DNA of 36,842 nucleotides from Nocardia higoensis NBRC 100133 (GTDB lineage: Bacteria > Actinomycetota > Actinomycetes > Mycobacteriales > Mycobacteriaceae). Within the stretch, counting starts at the first letter, position 1. Each line of letters starts with the position of its first letter. The notes beneath the pieces are model-generated. The model was not told where the DNA came from. It made no database searches and worked only from the letters and a program-made list of their open reading frames with translations. The translations under genes and the position numbers were made by a program. Below are positions 1-9,127 of the stretch, in pieces. The DNA lies in the NCBI RefSeq assembly GCF_000308595.1, contig NZ_BAGA01000032.1, forward strand, positions 1 to 36,842, in the 5' to 3' direction.

Positions 1-621
1 GGGCACCCGCACGCCGGTCACGAATTCCTCCAGCCGTGCGAGGCCGTCCAGATCCAGATCGTTGGTCGGCTCGTCGAGCAACAGGATGTCGTAGCGCGAC
101 AACAGCACCGAGGCGAGTCCGGCGCGGGCGGCTTGGCCACCGGAGAGGGCGGTCATCGGAGTGGCGAGTCCCTGCGCGAGCGAATCGGTCAGGCCGAGTT
201 CGGCGGCCACCTCCTCGGCCCGCGGTTCCAGATCCGCGCCGCCGAGCGCGAGCCAGCGTTCCAGTGCGGGCGAGTAGTCGTCGTCCCCGCCCTCGGCCAG
301 GCGCTCGGCCGCGGCGTCCATCGCCCGCTGGGCCGCGCTGACACCGGTCCGCCTGCCGAGGAAGTCGAGCACCGACTCACCCGGCATGCGCTCGGGTTCC
401 TGCGCGAGGTAGCCGATCGTCGCGTCCGGTGGGCTCGTCGTCATGGTGCCCGCCGCGGGGGCGCGGTCCGCCAGCATCCGCAACAGCGTCGACTTGCCCG
501 CGCCGTTCACCCCCACCAGGCCGATGACGTCGCCGGGGGCGAGGGTCAGGTCGAGGTCCTCGAACAGGACTCGTTCACCGTGTCCGGCGGCCAGGCCGCG
601 CGCGTGCAGAGTGGTGCTCAC
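1..621 (-). CDS. ABC-F family ATP-binding protein, N-terminal part (runs off window)
   Basis: This is the first 207 codons of an ABC-F ATPase, soluble proteins with two nucleotide-binding domains that act on the ribosome (translation factors or antibiotic resistance). The reverse strand reads from a GTG at 621 with no stop to base 1. Visible are a Walker A motif (GVNGAGKST, near residue 37), a signature motif (LSGGQ) and a Walker B with D-loop (ILLLDEPTNDLD), in that order and with no membrane segment. Only the first ATPase domain is inside the window; the linker and second domain would lie beyond base 1. The subfamily (EttA-like or resistance type) cannot be told from this part. The family call is firm, the exact role open. 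Confidence 0.88.
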   Translation of the reverse strand, partial: MSTTLHARGLAAGHGERVLFEDLDLTLAPGDVIGLVGVNGAGKSTLLRMLADRAPAAGTMTTSPPDATIGYLAQEPERMPGESVLDFLGRRTGVSAAQRAMDAAAERLAEGGDDDYSPALERWLALGGADLEPRAEEVAAELGLTDSLAQGLATPMTALSGGQAARAGLASVLLSRYDILLLDEPTNDLDLDGLARLEEFVTGVRVP

Positions 622-814
622 CCGGACCAGTCTGCCGTGTCCGCGCACCTCGCCCCGCCCCGGTGCCCGCCCGCCGCGAGGACCGGTCGTCGGGGTTTCA
701 CCCCTGGTCCGGCCGGGCGGAAATCAGGGTCGGTATGGGGTGGTCGACCGATGCGCCGCGCGGCGCCCGCGACGACAGTGGAGGACATACCGAATCAGAG
801 GGAAGGATCTTCCG

Positions 815-1003
815 ATGACCGCACCCACACGTCGTCTCACCCGCTCCGACGATCGCTGGATAGCGGGTGTCTGCGGCGGCATCGCCGACTACTTCGGCTG
901 GAACGCGAACGCCGTGCGCCTGGTGTTCGTGCTGTCCTGCCTGCTGCCCGGCCCCCAGTTCCTGTTGTATCTCGTGCTCTGGCTGGTGATTCCCCGGCGC
1001 TGA
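815..1003 (+). CDS. Small PspC-domain membrane protein
   Basis: A 62-residue protein that is almost nothing but a PspC domain. The N-terminus carries the typical basic stretch and CGGIADYFG motif (about residues 9-30), followed by one hydrophobic segment (about 31-58) ending in IPRR. The ATG at 815 has a good ribosome binding site (gggaagga) about 8 bases upstream, which decides the start. PspC domains occur in membrane stress proteins, and short stand-alone copies are common in actinobacteria. Two further PspC proteins occur near the other end of this window (29852-31543 and 31871-33361). It stands alone between the ABC-F gene and a small acidic protein, so its partner is unknown. Confidence 0.85.
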   Translation: MTAPTRRLTRSDDRWIAGVCGGIADYFGWNANAVRLVFVLSCLLPGPQFLLYLVLWLVIPRR

Positions 1004-1136
1004 TCCGGGCTGCTCTCGCGGCGGCGGTGGCCGCTGGGGCGGGGCTGACGCGCGGGCGCCGAGATGACAGGATGGAGGAATCAAGCGCCCGCGCAGACGG
1101 CGCTGCATCGCAGGGGTCGGCGTTCGAGGAGGAGCC

Positions 1137-1445
1137 ATGGTCACGTCCGGCGAATTCGGGGGTCTGGAACTGCCCGGCATCGACACCTCCACCGCCCTCG
1201 ACGATCTCGGTGCCGTCGAACTCGGCAACCCCACCCAGGACATCGACGGCGACGGCCTGCTCGACACCGACACCACCCACGGTCTCGACGCCGTGCAGGT
1301 CTGGACCGACTTCGACGGCGACGGCCTCGCCGACCACGTCACGGTGGTCGAGAACGACGGCGATCACGCCTCCTGGGAGTTCCACCGCCATCCCGACGGC
1401 ACCTCCGAGTGGGTCCGTACGGACCAGGGCACGCTGGGGAAGTGA
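1137..1445 (+). CDS. Small acidic protein with two DxDGDG calcium-binding-like loops (DUF6802-like)
   Basis: A 102-residue acidic protein with no signal peptide or membrane segment. Two loops, DIDGDGLLDTD and DFDGDGLADH, have the Asp spacing of EF-hand or thrombospondin-type calcium loops, so calcium binding is a reasonable inference but not shown. The C-terminal half (VTVVENDGDHASWEFHR) looks like paired beta strands. It resembles short Nocardia/Rhodococcus proteins that I recall being grouped as DUF6802; that family name is from memory. The ATG at 1137 follows a gaggagcc ribosome binding site. It lies upstream of a type VII secretion substrate pair, and the larger neighbour at 1927-3648 also carries a DxDGDG loop, which suggests the genes belong together. 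The function is unknown. Confidence 0.75.
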   Translation: MVTSGEFGGLELPGIDTSTALDDLGAVELGNPTQDIDGDGLLDTDTTHGLDAVQVWTDFDGDGLADHVTVVENDGDHASWEFHRHPDGTSEWVRTDQGTLGK

Positions 1446-1601
1446 CCCGCTGCCGGCGCTTCTGCGGCCGGGCCGAGCTCACCCCGCACCGCGAATCGCG
1501 GGAACCGTACCCTCGTCGGCTGCGTCCAAAGAGGTAGTCGAAGGTAGTAGGGCGGTCGTGTGTGGCCGGCCCGACGTGGATGAAGGAAGGGGTCCCGGTC
1601 G

Positions 1602-1910
1602 ATGAGTACCAACAGCTCGCTCGGCGTGAGCACCGGCGAACTCGGGCGACTCGCCAACGATCTCCGGTCGTCGGGGACGACCGTGGCCGGCCACGTCGTG
1701 CAAATCAACGACAACCTCTTCGGTGCGAGCCACGCCGGTGCGAAATACGCCGCCGAAGGCAAGGACATCCAGGCAGGGCTGGAAGCGCTGCGCAAGCGCG
1801 TCGACGACTGGTCCACCGCTACCGGGGCGACGGCCGATGTGATCGGCGCTGCGACCGTCGAATACTCGAATGTCGACAAAGAGCGCGCCGACCAGATGAA
1901 CAACCAGTGA
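1602..1910 (+). CDS. EspC-like type VII secretion (ESX) substrate
   Basis: A 102-residue, mostly helical protein of the EspC/WXG100-like size class. The first helix (about residues 8-35) leads to a turn at NLFG (38-41), where WXG100 proteins have WxG. A second helix follows, and near the C-terminus Tyr88-S-N-V-Asp92 matches the YxxxD/E signal used by ESX secretion systems. There is no Sec signal peptide. The ATG at 1602 is preceded by ggaaggggtcccggtcg, giving a ribosome binding site. The next gene starts only 16 bases after its stop, so the two are probably co-transcribed and may be secreted as a pair, as EspC-like proteins often are. No ESX ATPase or membrane component lies in this window. 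Family call fairly good; partner inferred. Confidence 0.78.
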   Translation: MSTNSSLGVSTGELGRLANDLRSSGTTVAGHVVQINDNLFGASHAGAKYAAEGKDIQAGLEALRKRVDDWSTATGATADVIGAATVEYSNVDKERADQMNNQ

Positions 1911-1926
1911 TCACGGGGGACGAACA

Positions 1927-3648
1927 GTGACCGGTTCCGGGCCGATCGACCAGAGCGTGACGGGGCTTCTGGACTACGGCTCCAAAATGCTCTTGTACTT
2001 CGAAGAATTCCATCCTCTGTACGCGCGCGCATTTCCGAAAAAGGTCGGTATCAAGAGTTACGAGGAATTGCACGCGCGCTACTACGAACAGAACGGGATG
2101 GACGAAGGCGCCCTCGTCGATGCTTTCGAGGCCGTATCGGCCGCGGCCGCGGCGATGACCAAAGAGCACGGTGTCCAGCAGACGATCTCCCAGAGTATTT
2201 CGCAGGCCTGGCAGGGCGACGCGGCCTCGGCAGCGCTGGACATGATCAGTACCCAGCTCCGACTGGCTGACGACGATGCCGCAGCAGCGAGAAATATCGC
2301 GGCGACACTCGAGAGTGCGCCGACCGCATTGCGAGCGGCGGTGAAGATCAAGTCCGACCGCGTCTCCGCGATCATGGAGGATATGGAGATCAAGTTCGAC
2401 GGCAAGTCTCCGGACGATGTCCTGGCAATCATTGCCGGCTCCGAGGGAATCGGCCTGTCGAGCGGGTGGCACGACGGCACTCTGGTCAGCAAGATCCGCC
2501 GAATCTTTCCCGACATGGAGGAAGGGTTCGCCGACGGGATGACCACGCTCACCAACACGTTGTTCTTCGGCACATGGGTGGTGGGCGGCACGCCGTATGC
2601 GGACATGGTGAAGAAGCGTTGCCAGGATTGGCTGGACGCCGTTTTCGCACCCGACTACCCGAAAAAGGTCGACAAGTTCGTCGAAGCTTGTGATCTCACG
2701 CACGGGAAAGTGATCGAAACCTATAGTGCGATCACGAATGCGCTGAAGGCGCTGAAGACAGACCCGTATCCGCAGCCGGACGTGGTGCCGTCGCAGAAAA
2801 ACCCATCCGGAGAAACCCCTTCCCCTGCCGGCGAGACGCCGAGCACCAATCCGTCGAACACCAGCACTCCGTCGTCGACCGATACCCCGACGACACCGGC
2901 GAGTTCTCCCGCCGGCACCCCGACCGGCACCGATACCGACGACGACTCGACGAATCCGGCGGGCACGTCGAATCCGTTGAGCGGCTTGACCAATCTGAGT
3001 CAGATCGCCGATCAGCTGAGCCCGGTGCTGACTTCCCTGACCGAGAGCGTGCAGACCGCGCTGACCGCGCTGAGCACCACGGTCGACGAGGAGATCGACA
3101 AGGCGCTGGAGAACTTGAAGAACCTCACCGGCGCCGAGAACGATCCGGCCGACGACACCGGCGGGGACGAGGACGGCGACGGCAAGCCGGACGGCGAGGT
3201 CGAGCCGCTGGCCGAGTTCGATCTCGCGGGCAAAGAGGTGACGTTCGAGCAGGGGGAGGACGGCCTGAAGATGGTCCTCACCGATTCCGACGGGAAGACC
3301 ACCGAGTACCGCATGACTATCGACGAGAACGGCGTACCGCTCGTTTCGGCGGTCGACGGCGAGCCCACCGGTGGCGGCGAGGGCGGGCAGACACCGGCCG
3401 AAGGGACTCCGGCGGGGGCGCCTGCCGCCGGGGAACAGCCCGCGAGCTCGACATCGGTGCCCTCGGCGCCGGCGCCGGGCAAGCGGGAAGAGGACGGGGA
3501 GTACATCCCGACACCCATTCCGGCCCCGGAGCTCACCGAGGACGAGGCCGAACCCGTGGCCGAACCCGAGGCGCCCGCGGTCCCGGTCGCCGACGAGCCT
3601 CCGGTCGGGGACACCGGCGCTGTGCTCGCGGAGGCCGGACCGCTGTGA
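1927..3648 (+). CDS. Large WxG-containing putative ESX-secreted protein with Pro/Thr-rich region
   Basis: A 573-residue protein not matched to a named family. The N-terminal part (about 1-275) is helical and contains W95-Q-G97, the WxG turn of ESX substrates such as EspB and PPE-like proteins. Residues about 285-340 are low-complexity Pro/Thr/Ser. A second helical stretch (about 345-405) is followed by an acidic loop (DEDGDGKPDG) like those in the protein at 1137-1445. A small possible beta domain comes next (EVTFEQGEDGLKMVL, TEYRMTIDENG), then a Pro/Ala/Glu-rich tail. There is no signal peptide or clear membrane segment. The start is a GTG with gggggac 7 bases upstream, 16 bases after the EspC-like gene. 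Third positions are less GC-rich in the first half than in neighbouring housekeeping genes. Secretion is inferred from WxG and context. Confidence 0.75.
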   Translation: MTGSGPIDQSVTGLLDYGSKMLLYFEEFHPLYARAFPKKVGIKSYEELHARYYEQNGMDEGALVDAFEAVSAAAAAMTKEHGVQQTISQSISQAWQGDAASAALDMISTQLRLADDDAAAARNIAATLESAPTALRAAVKIKSDRVSAIMEDMEIKFDGKSPDDVLAIIAGSEGIGLSSGWHDGTLVSKIRRIFPDMEEGFADGMTTLTNTLFFGTWVVGGTPYADMVKKRCQDWLDAVFAPDYPKKVDKFVEACDLTHGKVIETYSAITNALKALKTDPYPQPDVVPSQKNPSGETPSPAGETPSTNPSNTSTPSSTDTPTTPASSPAGTPTGTDTDDDSTNPAGTSNPLSGLTNLSQIADQLSPVLTSLTESVQTALTALSTTVDEEIDKALENLKNLTGAENDPADDTGGDEDGDGKPDGEVEPLAEFDLAGKEVTFEQGEDGLKMVLTDSDGKTTEYRMTIDENGVPLVSAVDGEPTGGGEGGQTPAEGTPAGAPAAGEQPASSTSVPSAPAPGKREEDGEYIPTPIPAPELTEDEAEPVAEPEAPAVPVADEPPVGDTGAVLAEAGPL

Positions 3649-3713
3649 TGATGGTGCCCGGGCAGTCGCGGCGGTCGCGGTGTGCCGGCCGCTGTCGGTG
3701 AAGGAGGACGACG

Positions 3714-4097
3714 ATGGTGGATTACGGCGCCGAAATGGAACGCATCATCGACCAGTGCAGGCGGGACGCGGCCGCCATCGAGAGCGATCTGGCGGAAATC
3801 AACCGCCGGACCGCCGAGACGAGCGCGATGCTGACCGAGCAGTCGCGCGCGGCGATGCGGGAGTTCTGGGAGGTGCACGGCGAGGCGATCTCCCGAGCGC
3901 AGGCCGAGGCCGAGGAGCAGGAGCGCAGGGAAGCCGAGGAGCGGGCCGAGCAGGAACGGCAAGCCGCGGAGTTGCGCGCGCACCGCGAGGCGATGGCGCG
4001 ATCGGCCGCGGCGCGCCGGTCCGGCGACGTGGTGGTGCCGATCGATGACGAAGATCCCGAGGGCGAGTACTACCGGCGGGAGAGCTGGCTCATCTGA
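3714..4097 (+). CDS. Hypothetical coiled-coil protein
   Basis: A 127-residue charged protein with no signal peptide or membrane segment. Residues about 5-105 are rich in Glu, Arg, Gln and Ala with heptad-like spacing (for example AEAEEQERREAEERAEQ), indicating a long coiled coil. The last 20 residues are acidic, then aromatic and basic (EYYRRESWLI). The ATG at 3714 has a strong ribosome binding site (gaaggagg). It lies 65 bases after the WxG protein in the same direction, so it probably belongs to that unit. Its place beside two ESX-like substrates and its helical nature suggest a chaperone or binding partner, but the sequence shows no diagnostic motif. I do not recognise the family. Confidence 0.7.
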   Translation: MVDYGAEMERIIDQCRRDAAAIESDLAEINRRTAETSAMLTEQSRAAMREFWEVHGEAISRAQAEAEEQERREAEERAEQERQAAELRAHREAMARSAAARRSGDVVVPIDDEDPEGEYYRRESWLI

Positions 4098-4115
4098 GCC
4101 CGCGTCGTGGACATC

Positions 4116-4130
4116 GCCCGCGTGGCGGGC
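4116..4130. terminator. Short GC hairpin between convergent genes
   Basis: A perfect 6-bp stem (GCCCGC / GCGGGC) with a GTG loop lies 19 bases after the coiled-coil gene and about 100 bases from the end of the convergent hydrolase gene. No T-run follows. It could help end transcription, as many actinobacterial terminators lack a T tail, but the stem is short. The rest of 4098-4233 shows nothing recognisable. Confidence 0.3.
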
Positions 4131-4233
4131 ATCGACCGAACCCGGGGGGCGACCGCCGTGGGTATCGCCGCGGCGCGGCGATCCGGATCCGGTGGCTGCT
4201 CGGCTCCGGAATTCCGTGACGGCGGGAGAGCGG

Positions 4234-5094
4234 TCAGCGGCCGACCAGTTGCCGCAGGGTGCCCAGCGAGAGGGCCGGCTTGGCCTCTTTCTCCTCGACG
4301 GGGGCGTGCGGGTCGATGACCGTGGTCCGGGGGATGTCGGCCTCGGGATCGGCGAAGGCCGCGTATTTCTTGTCGCCGGTGAGGGTGTGCAGGAGGTAGC
4401 CGGTGAGCAGCGCCCGGGTGGTGCGCTGGGTCTTGGGCTCGTGCTTGCCCGCACCGAGGGCCGACAGCGCGCGGCGGCCCTCGATGAGGCCGTTGTGGGT
4501 GGCGCCGTCGAGGCGGCGCAGGACGAGCGGGCCGGACCAGGCGGTGGCCAAGGGCAGGGCGTTGGAGTTGACGCCCGCGATATCGGTGCCGGCCAGCAGC
4601 AGGGCGGGGGCGTGGACACGGTCGGCCAGGGATTCCGCGGCGGGCGCGGTGGGGGCCGGGAAGAGCGGGACGACGGCGGCGACGTCGCGCTGGGCGGCGG
4701 CGATGACCGCGGCTCCCGCGCCCATGCCGTGACCGGCCAGGGCCAGCCTGTCGGGGTGGACGGTGACGGTGCCGTCGCCGAGACGCACGCCGGTGCAGAT
4801 GTCGAGGGTGGTGAGCAGGTCGGTGGCCAGGCCCAGATGTGACGGGATCGGACCGCGTTCGGTGTCGGGGGCGGCGGTCACGATGCCCCAGGACGCGAGG
4901 TGCTCGAGGAGCTCGCGGTAGCGGCCCGAACCGGTCAGCCAGCTGTGACCGAAGGCGACGGCGGGCAGCCCGCGCCCGCTTTCCGGGGTGTAGACGACAC
5001 CCGGCTGGCCCGCGATTCCCAGGTTGCCGCGCAGCACGCGATGCGGGCCACGACGGGTCAGGGCGCTCAGAAGCTCTTTCACAGACACCGACAC
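4234..5094 (-). CDS. Alpha/beta-hydrolase-fold protein (dienelactone hydrolase-like) with Gly at the nucleophile position
   Basis: A 286-residue cytosolic alpha/beta-hydrolase-fold protein. An oxyanion-hole type segment (AFGHSW, residues 47-52) is present, and the acid and histidine positions look intact (Asp171 in LLAGTD, His200 in DGATH). At the nucleophile elbow, however, the sequence reads G121-H-G-M-G125, so the serine expected in GxSxG is a glycine. The codons there are unambiguous (GGT CAC GGC ATG GGC) and the frame is open throughout. The protein may therefore be a non-hydrolytic pseudoenzyme. Three GTG codons at 5094, 5088 and 5082 could start translation; none has a clear ribosome binding site and the first was chosen. 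It diverges from glmS across only 36 bases. The fold call is good; activity is uncertain. Confidence 0.82.
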   Translation of the reverse strand: MSVSVKELLSALTRRGPHRVLRGNLGIAGQPGVVYTPESGRGLPAVAFGHSWLTGSGRYRELLEHLASWGIVTAAPDTERGPIPSHLGLATDLLTTLDICTGVRLGDGTVTVHPDRLALAGHGMGAGAAVIAAAQRDVAAVVPLFPAPTAPAAESLADRVHAPALLLAGTDIAGVNSNALPLATAWSGPLVLRRLDGATHNGLIEGRRALSALGAGKHEPKTQRTTRALLTGYLLHTLTGDKKYAAFADPEADIPRTTVIDPHAPVEEKEAKPALSLGTLRQLVGR

Positions 5095-5104
5095 GACGTG
5101 AACG

Positions 5105-5115
5105 TTATCCGATAA
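5105..5115. promoter_or_regulatory. Palindrome in the 36-bp gap between the divergent hydrolase gene and glmS
   Basis: The gap holds TTATC-C-GATAA, a perfect 5-bp inverted repeat around one base, ending 15 bases before the glmS ATG. With so little space between two divergent starts, it could be part of overlapping promoters or an operator acting on both genes. The gap leaves no room for a glmS ribozyme in the immediate leader. No protein is assigned. Confidence 0.35.
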
Positions 5116-5130
5116 GTACTCTGGGGAGCC

Positions 5131-7011
<1,881 letters not shown>

Positions 7012-7055
7012 GCCGCCGGGCGGACCGGGGCCTGTACCGATCCCGGCCGTGTCCG

Positions 7056-7074
7056 CGCGCCGTCCGCCGGCGCG
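7056..7074. terminator. GC hairpin between glmS and the convergent cupredoxin gene
   Basis: A perfect 7-bp stem (CGCGCCG / CGGCGCG) with a 5-base loop lies about 45 bases after the glmS stop and 43 bases before the end of the convergent gene. It could serve both directions. No T-run is present, so this is a tentative call based on shape and place. Confidence 0.35.
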
Positions 7075-7116
7075 GCAACGGCGAGCGGCGCGCTGAAAGA
7101 CGGCGCGTCGAGCCGG

Positions 7117-7536
7117 TTATTCGACGGTGACGGTGCCGCGCATCTCCGGATGCAGTGAGCACAGGTAGCGGTACTCTCCGGGCACTGTGAAGGTGTAGCT
7201 CCACTCGCCGGCGGTGAGGATGGGACTGTTGATGCCCATCGCCTTGTCGCCGATGCCCTGCACCGAATGTGGCACGCTGTCGGCGAATTTCCAGGTCACG
7301 GTGTCGCCGACACGGATGGTTACCGCGCTCGGGGAGAAGGTCATGTCGTCGACATCCACGGTGACCGCCGAGGCGGGCGCGGGCGCGGACGGTTCCGCCG
7401 GTGCGCCGGTACCGGCGGTCGCCGGGGTCGTGGCCGGTTCGGCGTCCTCGGAGCCACATCCGGCGAGGACGGTGGAGGCGGTCAGGACGAGCGCGGCGAC
7501 CGCACGCGCGCGGGTGGAACGGTGCAGGATCGACAT
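7117..7536 (-). CDS. Cupredoxin-domain lipoprotein (plastocyanin-like)
   Basis: A 139-residue exported lipoprotein. A basic N-terminus and hydrophobic stretch lead to the lipobox LAGC with Cys27 as the predicted lipid-attachment site. A Thr/Ala/Pro-rich linker (about 30-57) follows, then a single cupredoxin domain (about 58-139). The type 1 copper ligands are all visible: His90 in PHSV, and Cys126, His129 and Met132 in CSLHPEM. The protein should bind one copper ion at the outer face of the membrane and carry electrons or buffer copper; its redox partner is not nearby. The ATG at 7536 gives a complete signal sequence although its ribosome binding site is poor. The gene converges on glmS and diverges from the NAD(P)HX repair gene. 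Confidence 0.9.
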   Translation of the reverse strand: MSILHRSTRARAVAALVLTASTVLAGCGSEDAEPATTPATAGTGAPAEPSAPAPASAVTVDVDDMTFSPSAVTIRVGDTVTWKFADSVPHSVQGIGDKAMGINSPILTAGEWSYTFTVPGEYRYLCSLHPEMRGTVTVE

Positions 7537-7642
7537 GAGCGACGAGCGTAGTGGGCGGCCGGGTAAGGTCCGGACGCACGGGCCGTGCGGGTGCGGCGGC
7601 GCGTCGGTGTCCGGTCCGGCCGATGGTGGGAGGCGCGCGTAG

Positions 7643-9127
7643 ATGACGGTTCGATCAGGCTCTTCGCTGTTCCCCGAGCGGGGCTATTTCACCGTGGCCG
7701 AGGTGCGTGCCGCCGAAGCGGAACTGTTCACGCGCGTGCCGGTGGGTGTGCCGATGCAGCGGGCGGCGCACGGGCTGGCCCGGGTGGTGGCCGCCGAACT
7801 GCGGGAGCGCACCGGCGGGGTGGCGGGGCGGGCGGTGACCTTGATCGTCGGCGCCGGGGACAACGGCGGCGACACGCTGTGGGCGGGGGCGAAGCTGCGG
7901 GCCCGCGGGGTCGCGGTGCGCGCGATCCTGCTCGCTCCCGAGCACGCGCACCCGGCGGGGCTCGCCGCGTTCCGCCGGGCGGGCGGCCGGGTCGGCAGCG
8001 AGATCGGCCGACCGGACCTGGTGGTCGACGGGATCGTCGGTATCGGTGGCAAAGGGCCGCTGCGTCCGGCGGCCGCGGAAGTGATGGCGCGGGTGGCGGC
8101 GCCGATCGTGGCGGTCGACCTGCCCAGCGGGGTGGATCCGGACACCGGCGCGGTCGACGGGCCCGCCGTGCGCGCGGCGGTGACGGCGACCTTCGGAGCC
8201 CGCAAGCCGGTGCACGCGCTGGCCGCGCCGTGGTGTGGCCGAATCGAACTGGTGGACATCGGATTACGACTGCCCCCGGCCCGGCTGGCGGCACTCTCGC
8301 CCGCCGGAGTGGGCGCGCGGTGGCCGGTGCCTGCCGCCTCGGACGACAAATACACCCAGGGCGTCACCGGAGTCTGCGCGGGCAGCGCGACCTATCCGGG
8401 TGCGGCGGTCCTCGCCGTGGGCGGTGCGATCGCGGCGACCTCCGGAATGGTGCGCTACGCCGGAAGCGCTGCGGCGCAGGTGCTCGCGCGTTTCCCCGAG
8501 GTGATCGCCGCCGGCGATGTCGCCACCACCGGCCGGGTGCAGTCCTGGGTGTTCGGCCCCGGCGCGGGCACCGACGCCCCCGCGCGAGAACGGCTCGCCG
8601 AGATTCTCGCCACCGAGTTGCCGGTCGTGCTCGACGCCGACGGTCTGACCCTGCTGGCGCGCGAACCCGATCTGCTGCGCGGACGCACCGCGCCGACCGT
8701 GTTGACCCCGCACGCAGGCGAATTCGCCCGGCTGACCGGGTGCGAGCCCGGTCCGGACCGCGTCGCCGCGGTCCGTGATCTGGCCGAGCGATGGCAGGTC
8801 ACCGTGTTGCTCAAGGGCCGCGCCACGCTGATCGCCCATCCCGGACGGCGGGTGCTGGTCAACGAGGCGGGCGGGTCCTGGGCGGCGACGGCGGGTGCGG
8901 GCGATGTGCTCTCCGGGATCATCGGCGCGCTGCTGTCCGCGGGCCACGACCCCGCCGATGCCGCGGCGTCGGCGGCCCGGGTGCATGCACTCGCCGCGGC
9001 CCTGGCGGCCCGTGATCCGGGCCCCGCCGGTGCGCCGATCTCCGCCTCGCCGCTGCTGGCCCATGTCCCCGCCGCGATCGCCGACCTCCGTGCGCTCGCC
9101 GAGGCGGGATCCTCGCGTTCCAGCTGA
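7643..9127 (+). CDS. nnr: Bifunctional NAD(P)H-hydrate epimerase / ADP-dependent NAD(P)H-hydrate dehydratase
   Basis: A 494-residue fusion that repairs hydrated NADH and NADPH. The N-terminal epimerase domain (YjeF_N, about 15-215) contains GAGDNGGDTLWAG, close to the GxGNNGGDG consensus, and VDLPSGVDPDTG. The C-terminal dehydratase domain (carbohydrate kinase-like, about 225-490) shows LTPHAGEFARL, VLLKGRATLIA and GAGDVLSGIIGALLSAGHD, the nucleotide and substrate loops of the family. The ATG at 7643 has gggagg about 11 bases upstream. In mycobacteria this gene lies close to glmS and alr, as here. It is followed by a 602-bp gap with a tandem repeat before alr. Third positions are strongly GC. 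Function call is firm. Confidence 0.96.
   Translation: MTVRSGSSLFPERGYFTVAEVRAAEAELFTRVPVGVPMQRAAHGLARVVAAELRERTGGVAGRAVTLIVGAGDNGGDTLWAGAKLRARGVAVRAILLAPEHAHPAGLAAFRRAGGRVGSEIGRPDLVVDGIVGIGGKGPLRPAAAEVMARVAAPIVAVDLPSGVDPDTGAVDGPAVRAAVTATFGARKPVHALAAPWCGRIELVDIGLRLPPARLAALSPAGVGARWPVPAASDDKYTQGVTGVCAGSATYPGAAVLAVGGAIAATSGMVRYAGSAAAQVLARFPEVIAAGDVATTGRVQSWVFGPGAGTDAPARERLAEILATELPVVLDADGLTLLAREPDLLRGRTAPTVLTPHAGEFARLTGCEPGPDRVAAVRDLAERWQVTVLLKGRATLIAHPGRRVLVNEAGGSWAATAGAGDVLSGIIGALLSAGHDPADAAASAARVHALAAALAARDPGPAGAPISASPLLAHVPAAIADLRALAEAGSSRSS

Noticed and set aside
3012..4619. 535-codon minus-strand frame opposite the WxG protein
   Set aside because: Low-complexity Pro/Ser/Arg-rich product antisense to supported genes; a shadow of GC-rich coding.
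5095..5130. glmS ribozyme in the leader
   Set aside because: Only 36 bases lie between the divergent starts, too little for the ribozyme, and no core motif was seen.
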